From: Trichuris trichiura
Taxonomy: Eukaryota > Nematoda > Enoplea > Trichinellida > Trichuridae
Direction: 5' to 3'
NCBI GenBank assembly: GCA_037903355.1
Contig: JBAJFE010000022.1
Span: 54,387 to 118,386 of the forward strand
Length of the DNA: 64,000 bases
Translations under genes and position numbers: made by a program
Notes under the pieces: model-generated
What the model was told of the DNA's origin: nothing
What the model saw: only the letters and a program-made list of their open reading frames with translations
Database searches by the model: none
Shown here: positions 1-10,628 of the stretch, piece after piece
Layout: each line of letters opens with the position of its first letter
Position numbering within the stretch: position 1 is the first letter of the stretch

Positions 1-9
1 GCACGGCTT

Positions 10-972
10 GTGTCACTCACGTCGACCAACAGAGAAGCGCACCGTTCAGAAAGTTCAGTGCATTCATGTTTTTCCTTGAGCGTCACGGAAATGGCGAGCT
101 TTCCGTCGGAATTATCGTTAACAAAGAGTCGACTCCCAGACTGGCGCGAAAACCGGAAGATCTGGGTGTCCTTGGAAGTAAACGGTATCCCGCTGATTTT
201 TCAGGTAGACACGGGCGCTACTTCGTCCATGGTTGGCCTCCGCGGGTGGCGGCAACTAGGGTCCCTGCCGTGCAGACCCACTAACCAGAAACTTTTCGCA
301 TATGGTGGTATCACAGTTCCGCTCAAGGGACAGGCGAATGTGCGCGTTATCCTGGGAGAACAGGCACGACAGCTGACCTTGCTAGTGACTGACTTGGGAC
401 AAGGCTCCAACCTGATGGGACTGGACTGGTTGGATGCGTTCGGCCTCCGTTTGTCACCCTATGACTCTACCTCTTTGATTGAGGAAGAGCAGATGGGAGC
501 GGCTATTAAGGACATCAAATATAAACGCGGGACGCACCATAACAACGCTGATGCTCTATCTCGTCTACCGATGGGTCCAGACCCGGAGTTCGACAAGGAA
601 GAAGCCCACTGGACTGAGTTGACGGACGCCGACCTAGACTCTGATCTCTTTCCCGTTGATCGATCTCAGGTAGCTGAGGCAACTGCAAGGGACCCAGTTC
701 TGAAGCAAGTGCTACGTTTTGTAACATCGGCATGGCCACTATCTGTCAAAGCAGTTGCAGAAGAAATACGGCCTTATTGGAACAAGCGCAATGTGATCGG
801 TTTTCAAAAAGGTGTCTTGCTTTACAAAACCGAATTCAATCGAGTCATTGTGCCCTTAGAACTGCAAGGAAAGGTCGTCGCGTTGCTCCATCAGGGACAT
901 TGGGGAATTGCGCATGAAACAAATTGCGCGTCGTTATTGTTGGTGGCCAACTCTCGATGCAGAAATAGGTAA
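10..972 (+). pseudogene. Ty3/gypsy pol fragment: protease fused to RNase H tail and start of integrase
   Basis: This is the retrotransposon polyprotein region. The aspartic protease is visible at residues 61-145, with active-site DTGA at 67-70 and the flap/dimer region ending in MGLDWL. At about residues 155-165 the frame jumps into the C-terminal end of RNase H (YKRGTHHNNADALSRLP, residues 171-187), so the reverse transcriptase and most of RNase H are missing through an internal deletion near nt 475-505. The integrase N-terminus follows, with the first half of the HHCC zinc finger (LLHQGHWG, residues 292-299), and is lost to a frameshift near nt 911-915. No gag or 5' LTR lies in the window. 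Family assignment is from protease, RNase H and integrase motifs and is firm; the lineage within Ty3/gypsy is not determined. Confidence 0.9.
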
Positions 973-1795
973 AGTCGGGAGTCGTTGTTCTTCGTGCACC
1001 GCCGTTGCAGCGGATCCGCCCAGCGAGTATCAGCCGTAGCCCATCCCGAAGGACCCATGGGAAAGGGTACATATTGATTACGCTGGCCTGTTTTGGGGCC
1101 AAATGTGGTTGGTCTGCATAGACCCCTTTCCATACGTCTCGCCTATGTCAAGGACGACTACAAGGGCAACTGTGCTAGCACTTCAAACCATTTTTGCGAT
1201 TGAAGGACTTCCCCGAACAATTGTGTCCGATAACGCGCCGCAGCTGGTCGCATCGAGTTTTCAAGATTTCTGCAAAATGAACGGAATGGAGCATATCACG
1301 ACAGCCCCCTTTCACCCTGCATCAAATGGCGTTGCTGAAAGATTTGTTCGCACCTTTAAAGATGCGATGAAGAAAGAAGCCAAGGCAGGCACTTGTAAGA
1401 CAGAGGCACTCAAGAGGTTTCTCGTGACGTATAGGACTACGCCTGACCCGAGCACCGGGTTGTCTCCAGCGGAAGTCCTCCACGGCCTACAGCCAAGGAC
1501 TTTGCTAGCGTTGATGCTGCCGTCAGACATGCCTAAGGCCAACCCAAGAAGTCGCAGGACGCTCAGCAGCGGCAAAGGTCGCGAATTCGTCGAAGGCCAA
1601 ATTGTAATGGTGAAAAACTTTGCTGCAGGCGACAGGTGGTTACGAGGAACTGTAGTCAAGCGACTCGGTAGCATGCTCTATCAGGTCACAACGGCAAATG
1701 GCCTGCTCAGGCGCCATCAAAATCAACTTCGTCGCATCGCGCCAAATTTGGCTCGGGAGGAGATGAAGTGTTTGACCCGCCTGAGCATCACTTAG
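911..1795 (+). pseudogene. Ty3/gypsy integrase, frameshifted and with an internal stop
   Basis: This continues the element above in another frame. It resumes in the HHCC domain (RRYCWWPTLD, then CSSC), meets a TAG at 1037-1039, then runs open to 1795. Catalytic residues are Asp at 1076-1078 (HIDYAG), Asp at 1229-1231 (SDN) and Glu at 1337-1339 (NGVAERF). The last two are 36 codons apart, giving the usual D,D35E spacing. The first two are only 51 codons apart, about five or six fewer than usual, which suggests a small deletion after WLVCIDPF. The C-terminal GPY/F-type module lies near 1590-1740 (VEGQIVMVKN...WLRGTVV...HQNQLRRI). At least one frameshift and one stop make it inactive. Confidence 0.9.
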
Positions 1796-1965
1796 TGTGC
1801 TGGCTGCTCACCAAAGCGTTTGCTGCGGTTGGCTTACGTTGGGCGAATCGTTTTGCAGCATACCGTAAAAACCAGTCTTACGCAGTGTGTTTCGTTTTCG
1901 TCGGCTGCGCTAGCGATATAGTTGTGTCTTGCTTCGGTAGTAAACGTTTCGCGGGGCTTCAGACA
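1796..1965. other. Non-coding tail after the gypsy integrase, possible LTR start
   Basis: This short stretch follows the integrase stop and ends abruptly where the R repeat begins. It contains TG-initial sequence that could open a 3' LTR, but no second LTR copy exists in the window to prove it. Confidence 0.25.
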
Positions 1966-3335
1966 CAACAATCGTATTTATTTTTTCAGAAGCGAAATTA
2001 ATATGTTTCGAACCCACCGAATTGTTTCTTTCGCGGTTTAGCGGTTTTCTAAATGCTCAAGCCGACCACTTCCGCTTGCTTCTACGGGCCGTTTTGGGTT
2101 GCAGACGGACCATTTTACGCTATCGAAAACACATTTAAATTCAGGGGTGCGTAACCTTTTTCCGCCGTGGGCTGTTCAGGCGTTTGTATGGCCATTCCCA
2201 GGCCGTGAAGAGTACTCGACCGAACTACATAACCGGCTTTGTTTGCATGTATGTTCATTTAAGTCGGCCCTCTAACAATGCGATATGATGAGATAAGAAT
2301 AATATTTTGGGTCGGTAGGCGGCATGAGGTGCACGCTGCCTGCGCGCACATTAGCGCCGCTTACTGCTTGCCTCCGAAGACTGACGACGTCGGTTTGTCC
2401 ACTGGGAGCCGACACATGGCGTTCTTCATTGCCGAGCTACTGCTCCCTGCTTGTTAGTCAAGATTTACGTTATTACTAGGCTTCACATACAATAAGCTTA
2501 CCCCATTTTAAAAACATAATCTCCCACAGTCACATTTCGTTCAATCACGCATGCAAGTGCAGCTGCCTCAGCGGCTGGAAGGGAATGGTTCGTGGGCCAG
2601 AGATTTCCCGTCCCTGCTTTGAAGGTTTTTCGATTAAATCTACCTATACGTGATTAAACCACTGTTAGATAATTCAATGCATAGTTATTTATGCTTTACC
2701 GATGTTCGGGGAACATTCTTTGTTTGCGCATTCCCGCTCAGTGTTTTCAAACCGCATACGCTGCCTGAGGCCGATTCACCATTACTTAATGCTCATTGTA
2801 CATTTTGTAACTGCTCAGTGTTTTAGGAAGAGAAGACGCCCATTTCTTCCAGCGACTCCTTTGTACATATAGGCAGCAGCACGAATACGACAACCATTCG
2901 ATCAATTGAAGACCAAATCAAAAGAGTTTGCTGATGAGATGGAAAACTCCTCTGCTTAGTGTAGTTCGCTGTACACGTTGAATTCGTGAGCAGGCCACTG
3001 GCTCAGCCCCAGTCGCGGTGATAGCGATTCCGCAACAAAGGATAGTTCGCTTTTGTACATTCGCAAACCTTGCGTCCCTTTGAGAAATACCTCTAGCCAA
3101 CAACTGCCGGTGGGAGAATCGTCCAGATAACGCAGCTATAGCAATACCAGCCAGTCAGCAGAAGTTGAGAGGATGAAATTCAGTTTCTTATACAAGCACT
3201 GTTTCAGATCTAGCGAGGACGCGTACGCAGCCTTGATGGAACATTGCAACAACATATGGAAATCAGAAAACTGTTTATGGCTTCCTAAATCGTCAGTAGA
3301 CCTGTGATAATTCAATCGAAGTTTTACACGAAAAT
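1966..3335 (+). repeat. R repeat, copy 1 (5' truncated)
   Basis: This is the first of five copies of a long non-coding repeat in the window (others at 10629-12622, 23708-25695 inverted, 34656-36620 and 52348-54335). It is truncated at its left side against the gypsy relic. It contains a hAT MITE at 2142-2616. No long open frame is convincing. The right part, about 2700-3120, is conserved in all copies, and its minus-strand frames are probably chance. Its origin is unknown. Confidence 0.8.
2142..2616 (+). mobile_element. hAT-type MITE (475 bp), copy 1
   Basis: The left end reads CAGGGGTGCGTAACC and the right end, reverse-complemented, reads CAGGGACGGGAAATC; these are short hAT-style terminal inverted repeats starting CAGGG. 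Orthologous copies sit at the same place in each R repeat (11427, 24421, 35450, 53147), so insertion predates amplification of R. Flanks of the better copies (CTTTAAAG / CTTTGAAT) are a decayed 8 bp target duplication. It has no coding capacity. Confidence 0.75.
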
Positions 3336-4040
3336 ATTTAGTTTGGTCTATTTTATTCTCCTTTTTTCTCCTTGCTGACCGGTGCGCTATTCATAATAAA
3401 AAAATTTTTGCGGCTTTACTACCAGTTTGCTAAAAACCTTTTATTCTCAAACGTTTCACCCGCGAAGCTTACGGGCCACATCAGGGCTCGTCATCAGCGC
3501 TAGGTGCGCCGCCCGCCGGATGGGTCATTATGTTAGCAACCCGCCCTGTCGGACCGGCCTTGGCGAGGGGACCTCAGCCATCAGGTTCATTTTGACCCGT
3601 CAAGCGTTAGTTCAACCTGGTCAGAGAGGCTTTGCGGCAAGCTCCAAACTGACCTTCCACAACGGCGGCAGCACTAATGACAAGGAACGGGCATACAAAC
3701 GAGATATCAGTCGGTTTCTAACAGACGGTTTTTAAACTTTCTTTCTTCCAGGTCACTATCTTCTTTCTTCTGAGCCACTCGTTGTCCTCTTTGTTGTCCT
3801 TCCCCGCGCATACACAGATACTAATTTTTTTCTTCTTTTTTTCCTTGCTAACCGGTGTGTTATTCAGGATAAAATGGTCGGTCGGACGTCGGAGTTTGCT
3901 AACATAGTGACCAACCCGACGGGCCGCGCAATTTTCACTGATGACGGGCGCCGGTGTTGCTGGTTTTGGATTTTCGAAATAGTTTTTGTTAATTTTAAAG
4001 CTTTAAAAATGTGTACCTCACTATCATTAAGTTACGGTAT
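3336..4040 (+). repeat. F repeat, copy 1 (hammerhead-like motif family)
   Basis: This is a GC-rich composite with two similar head segments, each opening with a T-rich tract and a conserved GTGCGTTATTCAGAATAA-like box. The first segment carries a hammerhead-like core on the minus strand, and its middle has a box around ACCTTCCACAACGGCGGC that is shared with the 706 bp palindrome at 39591-40296. Other copies are at 20558-21189 (inverted), 36621-37260 and 56854-57485. No protein is encoded. Confidence 0.7.
3466..3498 (-). ncRNA. Hammerhead-ribozyme-like core in F repeat, decayed
   Basis: Read on the minus strand, the block has CTGATGACGAGC, a stem-forming segment, then GTAAGC where GAAAGC is expected. 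The second conserved box therefore carries an A-to-T change in this copy. It is probably inactive. Confidence 0.4.
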
Positions 4041-5460
4041 CGCAGGCCTACAGTAGGACTGGCACCTGAATATCCTTTGCAATTTTAACTTTTGAGCCCT
4101 GACTTTCTTATCTTTCCACTTTTCTAATTTCAAACGTTTCTGATTTCCTTCTTGCTTATTCTAAATTTTCTCGCTTCGGTTTTTGTAAATTTTAAGAGAG
4201 TTCTAAATTTGCGCCAGATTATCACAAAGTTACACTATCCAAGATCTACAGCAGAACCGCAGCCTCACTATCATTTTCTAATTTTAACCTTTCAGTCCCG
4301 ATTATTATGTTTTATTTTAAGACGTTTTTAACTTAATTTTTGCTTGCTCTGAATCTTCGAACTTCTTGTTTGCTAATTTGTGACAACACGAGGACTGGTG
4401 GCTGAATATCCCTCGCAATTTGGAGTTTGCAGCCCTGAGTTAGCAGCCCTCTAAGCTACACCATCCGAGACCTACACCAGGACTGGTAGGGGAATATCCC
4501 TCGCAAATTTGAGTTTGCAGCCCTGAATTCTTCATTGGGTTGCTTCTGTCTTATACGGATTTTGTGTCCCGTGAAAACTTTTATTACTAAGTTGTCCGTA
4601 GCTTTCGGGTCCAAACGCGACCTGTCGTCAGAGGTCTTAATTTGACGTATGAATAAAGTGCACGAGTGACGTTCAAAGTGTAGTAGCCGTTTCAAGAGCA
4701 TGTGCTTTAAAGTGATCCATATAGTTCTTCCTTTGTCTGTCAGCAGTTCGAGCGGGTGTATCCATTTAGTTGAGTGAGCAGCAATTCGAGCGGGTGGACT
4801 GCTCTTGGTTCGAAGCGTACGGTGCCCACATTGTTCTGTATTTTCTCTTACAATTTGCTCATCCATTCGTTGGTAGAGCACTTTGAAGTTTCCCTACAGA
4901 TACATCCAACAGGCCAAAATCGTCAATCAGTAGATCAACTATAGTGTTATACGAATTCTCAATGTAAGTTGAGGAGTAGCAAAGAGCTGTTCTCGGGTAA
5001 CATAGAATTCACCGTTAAACGTGATTAAAAACACGTATTTGTAGTAGGATGAATATGTCGCCGAAGTCGCAGTCAAAGTTGACTTGTGCAGTTCTGCTTT
5101 TGAACTTCTATGTATGCAAACATTAATAAAGAATCCTCTCTTTCTCCTCATGTACGCTTCATCGGCTTTATAGAAACGATTCTTTGGAGAAAGATATGTT
5201 CCGGGCTGCCAGGCAGACCGAGCGCGAAGCAAGAACAGCTTAATGGCAGGAGCAGCGCAGCAGAGCAAGCAGCTGATCTGAACGGGTACAAGCACACAGG
5301 GTGAGGGAACAGTCCAGCAAAGAGAAGCGCCTTACTTATCTCCGCGTGTACTATGCAAATTCCTGCTATGCAGTGACTAATGTCCCGAAAGTAGGTCGCT
5401 AATTTCCTGTGCCGTGAGGCACTCTTATTGACGTGTGTTCGGCGGCTATTTTCTAACACC
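4041..5460. repeat. Unit segment, AT-rich non-coding
   Basis: This is part of the 9.3 kb unit; the matching segment is 37261-38715. It has pyrimidine-rich and purine-rich blocks that recur locally, such as the CTACAGTAGGACTGGCACCTG and CACCAGGACTGGTAGG variants near 4050, 4390 and 4475. These suggest short degenerate tandem copies of about 200-330 bp. The frames at 4456-4881 and 4939-5295 on the minus strand are not preserved in the second copy and have no recognisable motif, so I do not call them genes. Confidence 0.5.
4600..4631 (-). ncRNA. Hammerhead-ribozyme-like core, unit copy 1
   Basis: The minus strand reads CTGACGACAGGTCGCG, a loop, CGACCC-like pairing partner, then GAAAGC. Both conserved boxes are present and helix II can form. 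The second copy, at 37837-37867, keeps the same boxes with compensating context. Confidence 0.45.
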
Positions 5461-6147
5461 TTTCCTTTTGGTTGGCTAGAATACGTACGCGTTTTAAAGC
5501 ATTTCTGTGCTTTTGTCTCACATCCTTTCGTTCCTTTTTGTACGTTAAGTCAGTGCCAGCAATGTCAGATTTCAATCTCGAGAACAACTATCGTCAGCAT
5601 ATAACAGCTCTTGAGCTGTCATTGCACAAGATCGCCTGCGCTAAACAGAACGCAAAACTCAATACGGAAGCTGTATGGGATTCCTACTTGCCCATAATTT
5701 TATTACGTTGCATTGCTCAACCCACGTGAAGAAAGATGTACATCGGTCCTTTGCCCTACAAGTCTGCTACTTGCGTCTACGGGAGCAGGAACTTATCGAT
5801 CAGGTTGGAACAATATCAAACTCGAAGAACCACAACTTGTTCCAAAGGAGTGCCTCCTGCAACAGGATTTAGGTAAACCTGCTAGTAGAACTAATGCAGT
5901 TCGCTTTAGGAAGTCGACCAAGGGAGAGCATTAGGAAATTTCGCCTTCTATTGCGCTTTGACTTTATACTTTCAGATTTCTCTTAGCTATGTTTTTAAGC
6001 CGTTTCTAAGGATGCTCTGCGGAAATTTCTACAAACAGTTGCTAAAGCGAGTGGAAACGGCAACCGTTGTTGGGAGGAATTCCGGGACTTGCTTAATAGG
6101 TGTGTTCTTCACGTTCTGTGAGCGCGTATTAATCAGCTCCCTCGCAG
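5461..6147 (+). repeat. Unit segment upstream of the relict multi-exon gene
   Basis: This corresponds to 30776-31260 (partial) and 38716-39430. All three copies share a block near 5670-5930 and another near 5960-6140. Frames differ between copies through small indels, so coding here is uncertain. A likely splice acceptor (CTCGCAG at 6141-6147) ends the segment and leads into the conserved frame described next. Confidence 0.45.
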
Positions 6148-6735
6148 ATTTTACCTGTTTGATGATGAACCATGGGAATCGCCCAGCGTTTTCTTAAATA
6201 TTGACGACGACGCTCTGCGAAGGGCAATGTTTCTGTTTGCTGATATCAAAATACATGAACATTTTAAGGTAAGGTGACAATGAAACTTAATTGCAGAAGT
6301 CTATTGTTGTTCCATTCAGGCTTCAACCACCGTACCTTGCGCGTTTGAAGAATATGACGAGGAAGACATTCTGCACGATCTTTTAGGAAAGAAGGGACTG
6401 CATTTTTCCGATACTGTATATCGTTTTAGACGTCTGCTTTTTCTGTTAGTTGTGATTTACTTAGGTGTCCATACGCCGTCCTTGCCCTTTGTCAGATCCA
6501 GACACTTTAGCCTCGTGTACAAGTCTTACGGCTAACTTAAGCGACGAAGAGGAGAAACTCACTGCGTCACTTGCAGGCAGTTCCTGCTCGACGCATTCCT
6601 TTTTTGGCAGCTGAAGCGTAGGAATGATCTGTACAGTATGTCGTATGCTGCAGCTTGCTAACGTAATGAAGGACCGGATGGGCAGCACAAATTGCGCTGA
6701 AGACTGGCCACGGGGAACCACGAGTAGTTGGCATT
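6148..6735 (+). pseudogene. Unrecognised relict gene with at least two introns, copy 1
   Basis: An open exon at 6148-6268 encodes LFDDEPWESPSVF through ADIKIHEHFK. A 51 bp GTAAGG...TTCAG intron follows at 6269-6319, and the frame resumes in phase 0 as ASTTVPCAFEEYDEED, then LLGKKGLHFSDTVYRFRR. A further acidic stretch (LSDEEEKLT) lies near 6540 in another frame, reached through a possible second intron ending at about 6495. Copy 1 also carries a one-base loss before the expected LKRRNDLY motif, which the copies at 31430-31740 and 40310-40636 retain. I recognise no family. Conservation of frame and splice sites in three copies argues for a once real gene, possibly an element gene. Confidence 0.45.
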
Positions 6736-7770
6736 AAACGCTTATTAAAAAACGGGCTGACAATTCTGATTCGAAGAGATTAGAACAGAATGAGACAAAA
6801 GTGGTACAAAAACTGAGGGAAGAGAACATCAGGCGCATGTTAGCGGAACTGAGGTGCTTTGCTGCTGAAAACTGCTCAAAGATGCTGAGCAGGATAGCTG
6901 GAGTGGAGGCCGCCTTTACAGCTTATGTTGGTAGTAAGAAGTGGCAGACTGGAATTGACCCCTTTTTAAGCAAGCATTGCAACCCCTTCAGCAAGCGTAT
7001 ATATGATTCTGCAGTGTTATTTTTACGCACCTCGCTATAAAATAGCCGGTGTGCAGTAGATGAAAGCGCGTACAGACACTAAACTATTCAGTCGGTCCCC
7101 CTTTTACCCACAACCTCCTTATGCCGACTAGTTTTCTTCCGCCTCTTTGCTAGTCGATTTACCGATGTTTAACTGCAGCTTTATAGTTCTGCCGCTGAAG
7201 AGCAGTGAAGGTGAAACGCTTGAAAGCTGAAGCTTTACTAAGGTTCCAACAAGACTATCTCTGGAAATAACATTCCGCCTCATGAACGTTTATGATCCGG
7301 TAAGGAAAAGAGTATCTGTACGCTGAATAGATTAGTATCTGTACGCGTGTTTTCTGCTGCACAGCGGCTACTTTATAGCGAGGTGCGTAAAACTAACACT
7401 GCAGAACCATATACACGTTTGCTGAAGGGGCTGCAATGCCTGCTGAAAAAGGTGTCAATTCTAGTCTGCTACTTCTTACTACCAACATAAGCGGCATAGG
7501 CGGCCTCCGCTCCAGCTACCCTCGCTCAGCATCTTTGAGCACTTTCCAGCAGCAAAGCACCTCAGTTCCGCTAACATGCGCCTGATGTCTTCTTCCCCCA
7601 ATTTTATACCACTTCTGTCTCATTTTGTTCTAATCTCTTCGTATCAGAATTGTCAGCCCGTTTTTTAATAAGCGCTCAATGCCAACCATTCGGAGCCCCC
7701 GTGGCCAGTCTTCAGCGCAATTTGTGCTACCCATCCGATCGTTCATTACGTTAGCAAGCTGCTCCGTACG
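6655..7770. repeat. Inverted repeat with ~420 bp arms and ~280 bp spacer
   Basis: The block 6655-7080 is repeated in reverse complement at about 7360-7770, leaving a spacer at about 7081-7359. The left arm includes an 80-codon open frame (6801-7040, starting MVQKLREENIRRMLAEL, mostly helical by eye) which the right arm carries on the minus strand with breaks. Unit copy 2 holds only the right-arm equivalent (about 41990-42420), so the left arm is an extra inverted copy in this unit. The frame could be the 3' exon of the relict gene just upstream. Confidence 0.7.
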
Positions 7771-7925
7771 TCCGACGTTGGCGGAGATCTCAGCCGTCAG
7801 GTCGACCTGGTACCCGTCGTGCCTTGGTCCCATCTAGTCAATCAGATTTCGCAGGGAGCAGCCGACCGACCTTCCACGATGGCGTCACACTACATTACTA
7901 AACTTCGCGCAATAAACGTTAATTC
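7771..7925 (+). repeat. F-family remnant
   Basis: The stretch has the GCCGTCAGGTCGACCTGG and ACCTTCCACGATGGCG boxes seen in the F repeats and in the palindromic element. The matching piece in copy 2 is about 42440-42605. It is truncated and lacks a hammerhead-like core. Confidence 0.5.
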
Positions 7926-7929
7926 ATAA

Positions 7930-9480
7930 AGGAGCTGAAAAATCCGCTATGAAAAAGTTGGAAGAAAATCTCATAACGTCAGTTAGAAGAAAACATAGAA
8001 GATGCCATCTCTGTGTCATTGTCACTTTCTTCATCAGCGTCGTCTGCTGCGCTACTTGCTTCTACGCTTGTTCCCGTATCTGCTAGCGTAGAGTAGACGA
8101 CTGCCTGCAGTTAGCTTCGGTAGAAGTGGCCGCCTCATCATCAATGGCAACGAAGTGTTCCAAGTATAATCCCTCAATCTGTGCCCCGCCAGTCGGACTA
8201 CAAGGCTTGTGCTCGACATTATCTTTTTCTCACTGACGAATCAAGTTCTCCTGAAGTACTTCCTTATTGCTTCCAGTTGAGCCATGTTCCAGGAAAAATC
8301 TATCTGGAGTATGGCTTCCAAATCATTAAAGGTCGCAGCAGTAGAAGTCGCTGCCACAGATGAGGTGGTTACTTCTGCTTTGCTAAAAACTCACTGCACA
8401 AGCTGGGTACGGTGTACCGCTTTAAATGTCTTAATTACTCCTTGATATATGGGCCGGGATTTGCAGCAGCTGCTTGGAGGCAGGAACGTCAACGTGACGT
8501 TTATAAGGATCCTCACGCAGGGTGGCTCATGCTGATGTCCACTAAAAATAAGACGGAACGTCTCTTCTATTAATCAGTCGGTCGACACGTCCTACCCACT
8601 CTTCCTTGAATTTGGCGAATGTCATCCAGGCGCATTTATTTGGTCTACAAGTGACAGGAAGGCTGTCAGGGTTCAAGTTCGTAAATGCGTCAGGTTTCGC
8701 TGATTTACAGCTTTAACGCTTCCCAATGGCTTTAACGTTTCCCCTACTGCCCTAACGCATTGAAACATAATGAAGCGTTCGCATTGTCCACCTGCCCGCT
8801 TTTGCGTTTACCGCCTTTTAGTACAACGCATCTATCAGGCATTGCCTTGAAGAACATGCCCTAGTCATCAGCATTGGAAACGTCTCCTTCCTTGAAACCA
8901 CCGGCGAAATAACGAAACGTCGCGACGAAGTCCACCAAGACAGGAACTTCGTCAGATTCGGCGCGTAAGGTTTTCTGGCAATTTCATAATGGAGATTGAA
9001 CTTCGCGAGTCAATTGCCTGATGCTTGAAAACCTGTCAACCTGAATTCCACGGCGCGTCTTTTGGCAACAGCCTTGATCCTTAGGCCACACGTTCGTGCA
9101 TGCTCTCATTTACTTAAACCAACCTAACGCCAACCTAACGCTGCTTCACTGACCTGATCGAGGGCGGTTCATCTCCTGTTTCGCAGCGCGCATCCCCTTT
9201 TTTATCATGTCTTTCCAAGTGTTCACGTTTACTTCTTTGGATGTTGTATATGTAGTTTTGCTGACATGGATCCGTTCCGCTGTCTACCTTTGACTATTGG
9301 TTTCGAACTAGCGGATAAGAAGCACCTTTTCTTTCAGTGTCAACTCTCTTTATTATTTTCCTTTGGCCGTTGTGCGATCCGTAAGCCGGCTGGCAGCTAT
9401 TACTGCGTAAGCGAGAATAGTTCTCAAGACACGCTATGGCTGCCAGTGATGTTGTCTCCCCACCAGAAGTACGGGCGGTA
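7930..9480 (-). pseudogene. Tigger/pogo transposase relic, copy 1
   Basis: Minus-strand translation gives fragments of a Tc1/mariner-superfamily pogo/Tigger transposase. Near 8650-8580 the frame reads KCAWMTFAKFKEEWVGRVD, matching the conserved WMT...F..W....D block of the DDE domain. Near 9266 the start region reads RNGSMSAKL, as in the N-terminal helix-turn-helix. The acidic tail lies near 8230-8030. Many stops and indels are present. The same gene in unit copy 2 (42617-45919) is better preserved and is split by a Merlin insertion; here the site is empty (near 8765-8795). Confidence 0.75.
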
Positions 9481-10628
9481 AATTCAAATTTCGCTAACTG
9501 GCAATTATTACGTCAGATGAACAATGGCTGACCTAGGCTACTGTTCACCGTGCACTGATGCGAGCGATGCGTATCAGCGAAGGAGTGCAGCGCACCTGGA
9601 AACAGATGACCGTTCTGGTAATTGTTTCTATGTGCGTGCTATAACCGGCCGGCCATCCTGTGCTGCGCTAGCCTAAGCCTAAACCTTAACATGACGTGTG
9701 TTCGTTGCTGCTGTTGGGTTTTGCAGTTTTGACCGTGGCGCAAAGTACAAGAAGCATAGCCCAAAGTAACGTTATTTAGCGATCGCTGAGCACGCGAGCA
9801 ATGAGTAACGCAAGAACGGAATAAGTATACGTACTGCTAACGCAGGCGCTCAGAATGACGAAGGCGAAGCGTCGATTTTGCTGGAGGCGCATCTTTCGGG
9901 TTCTCTCGGATGTCCACAATCAGGCAGAAGGCGCCTGTGCCTCCTTACGGTGGCTCCACTTGTCGATGGAAAGTTGTCACTACATCCCGTAACAGACATA
10001 ACGCAGAATGAGATTTTTCCTGTCTACCAAGGTAAGCCGCAGCCCGACAGTTGGCCTGCGACGTTTTTCAAGAATTGCTGGACGAAATCTCAGGTTGAAC
10101 ACCTGCACAACCCTTGTGTTTCCCGGAACCTCAGTGCATGCGCACCTGCTTAGTTCCATGCATTCATTGAACCTAACGAAAAGTTGGACCCGGTGTGCCG
10201 ATAGCAAACATTTATTACGCTGTAGAGTCGCAGATTACGCGTTGAAGCAGCCGCCTCAACTACCGGTGGGGGACAACACCACAAACCCCTTGATTCGTCG
10301 TATTTCGTTCCATGGGAGAAAGCTGCTGACGCGAACGTGAGCAGTTATGTAATTGAGGAAACGCGCAAGTTGCGCCGGCACGCATGAGTATTGCATTATC
10401 AACGGGACTGAACCGGTTGTCTCCTCTGGAATCTGCAGTGCACGTTAATGAAAAATTTCGTTGCGTTGAGTAATAGCACACTGAGGCAATGATGGTTAAC
10501 AGCCGCTGGCGACCGACACTGCAAACTGAAGTGGAAAACGCGAAAGGGCCAACAAGCTGTGAGTCCGTATACCACGTCATGGCTAAACCGCTCAACTTCG
10601 CAACTAAGGAGATGGTCAATGAATAGAG
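9481..10628. repeat. Merlin-derived non-coding segment, copy 1
   Basis: This aligns with 33406-34655, 45990-47258 and the interior of the Merlin-type element at 13664-15236. It lacks the short coding remnant that the last copy keeps at 14511-14708. It ends at GAATAGAG (10621-10628), which is the unoccupied equivalent of the hAT target GTATAGAG found at 47259 and 52340. Confidence 0.6.

Noticed and set aside
1800..2000. Gypsy 3' LTR
   Set aside because: No second LTR, polypurine tract or matching TG...CA pair could be found in the window.
2918..3103. Short minus-strand frame (MLARGISQRDARF...) repeated in each R copy
   Set aside because: It recurs only because R recurs; no domain is recognisable and the downstream frame is not kept equally.
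4456..5460. Minus-strand frames of 100-141 codons
   Set aside because: The equivalent region 37768-38547 breaks the frames differently; no conserved residues stand out.
9665..9690. Telomere-like CCTAAGCCTAAACC blocks (also near 13900, 14017, 14246, 26044, 33393, 45218)
   Set aside because: Only two or three units, always at the same place inside Merlin-derived or hAT sequence, so they belong to the elements and not to telomeric repeats.
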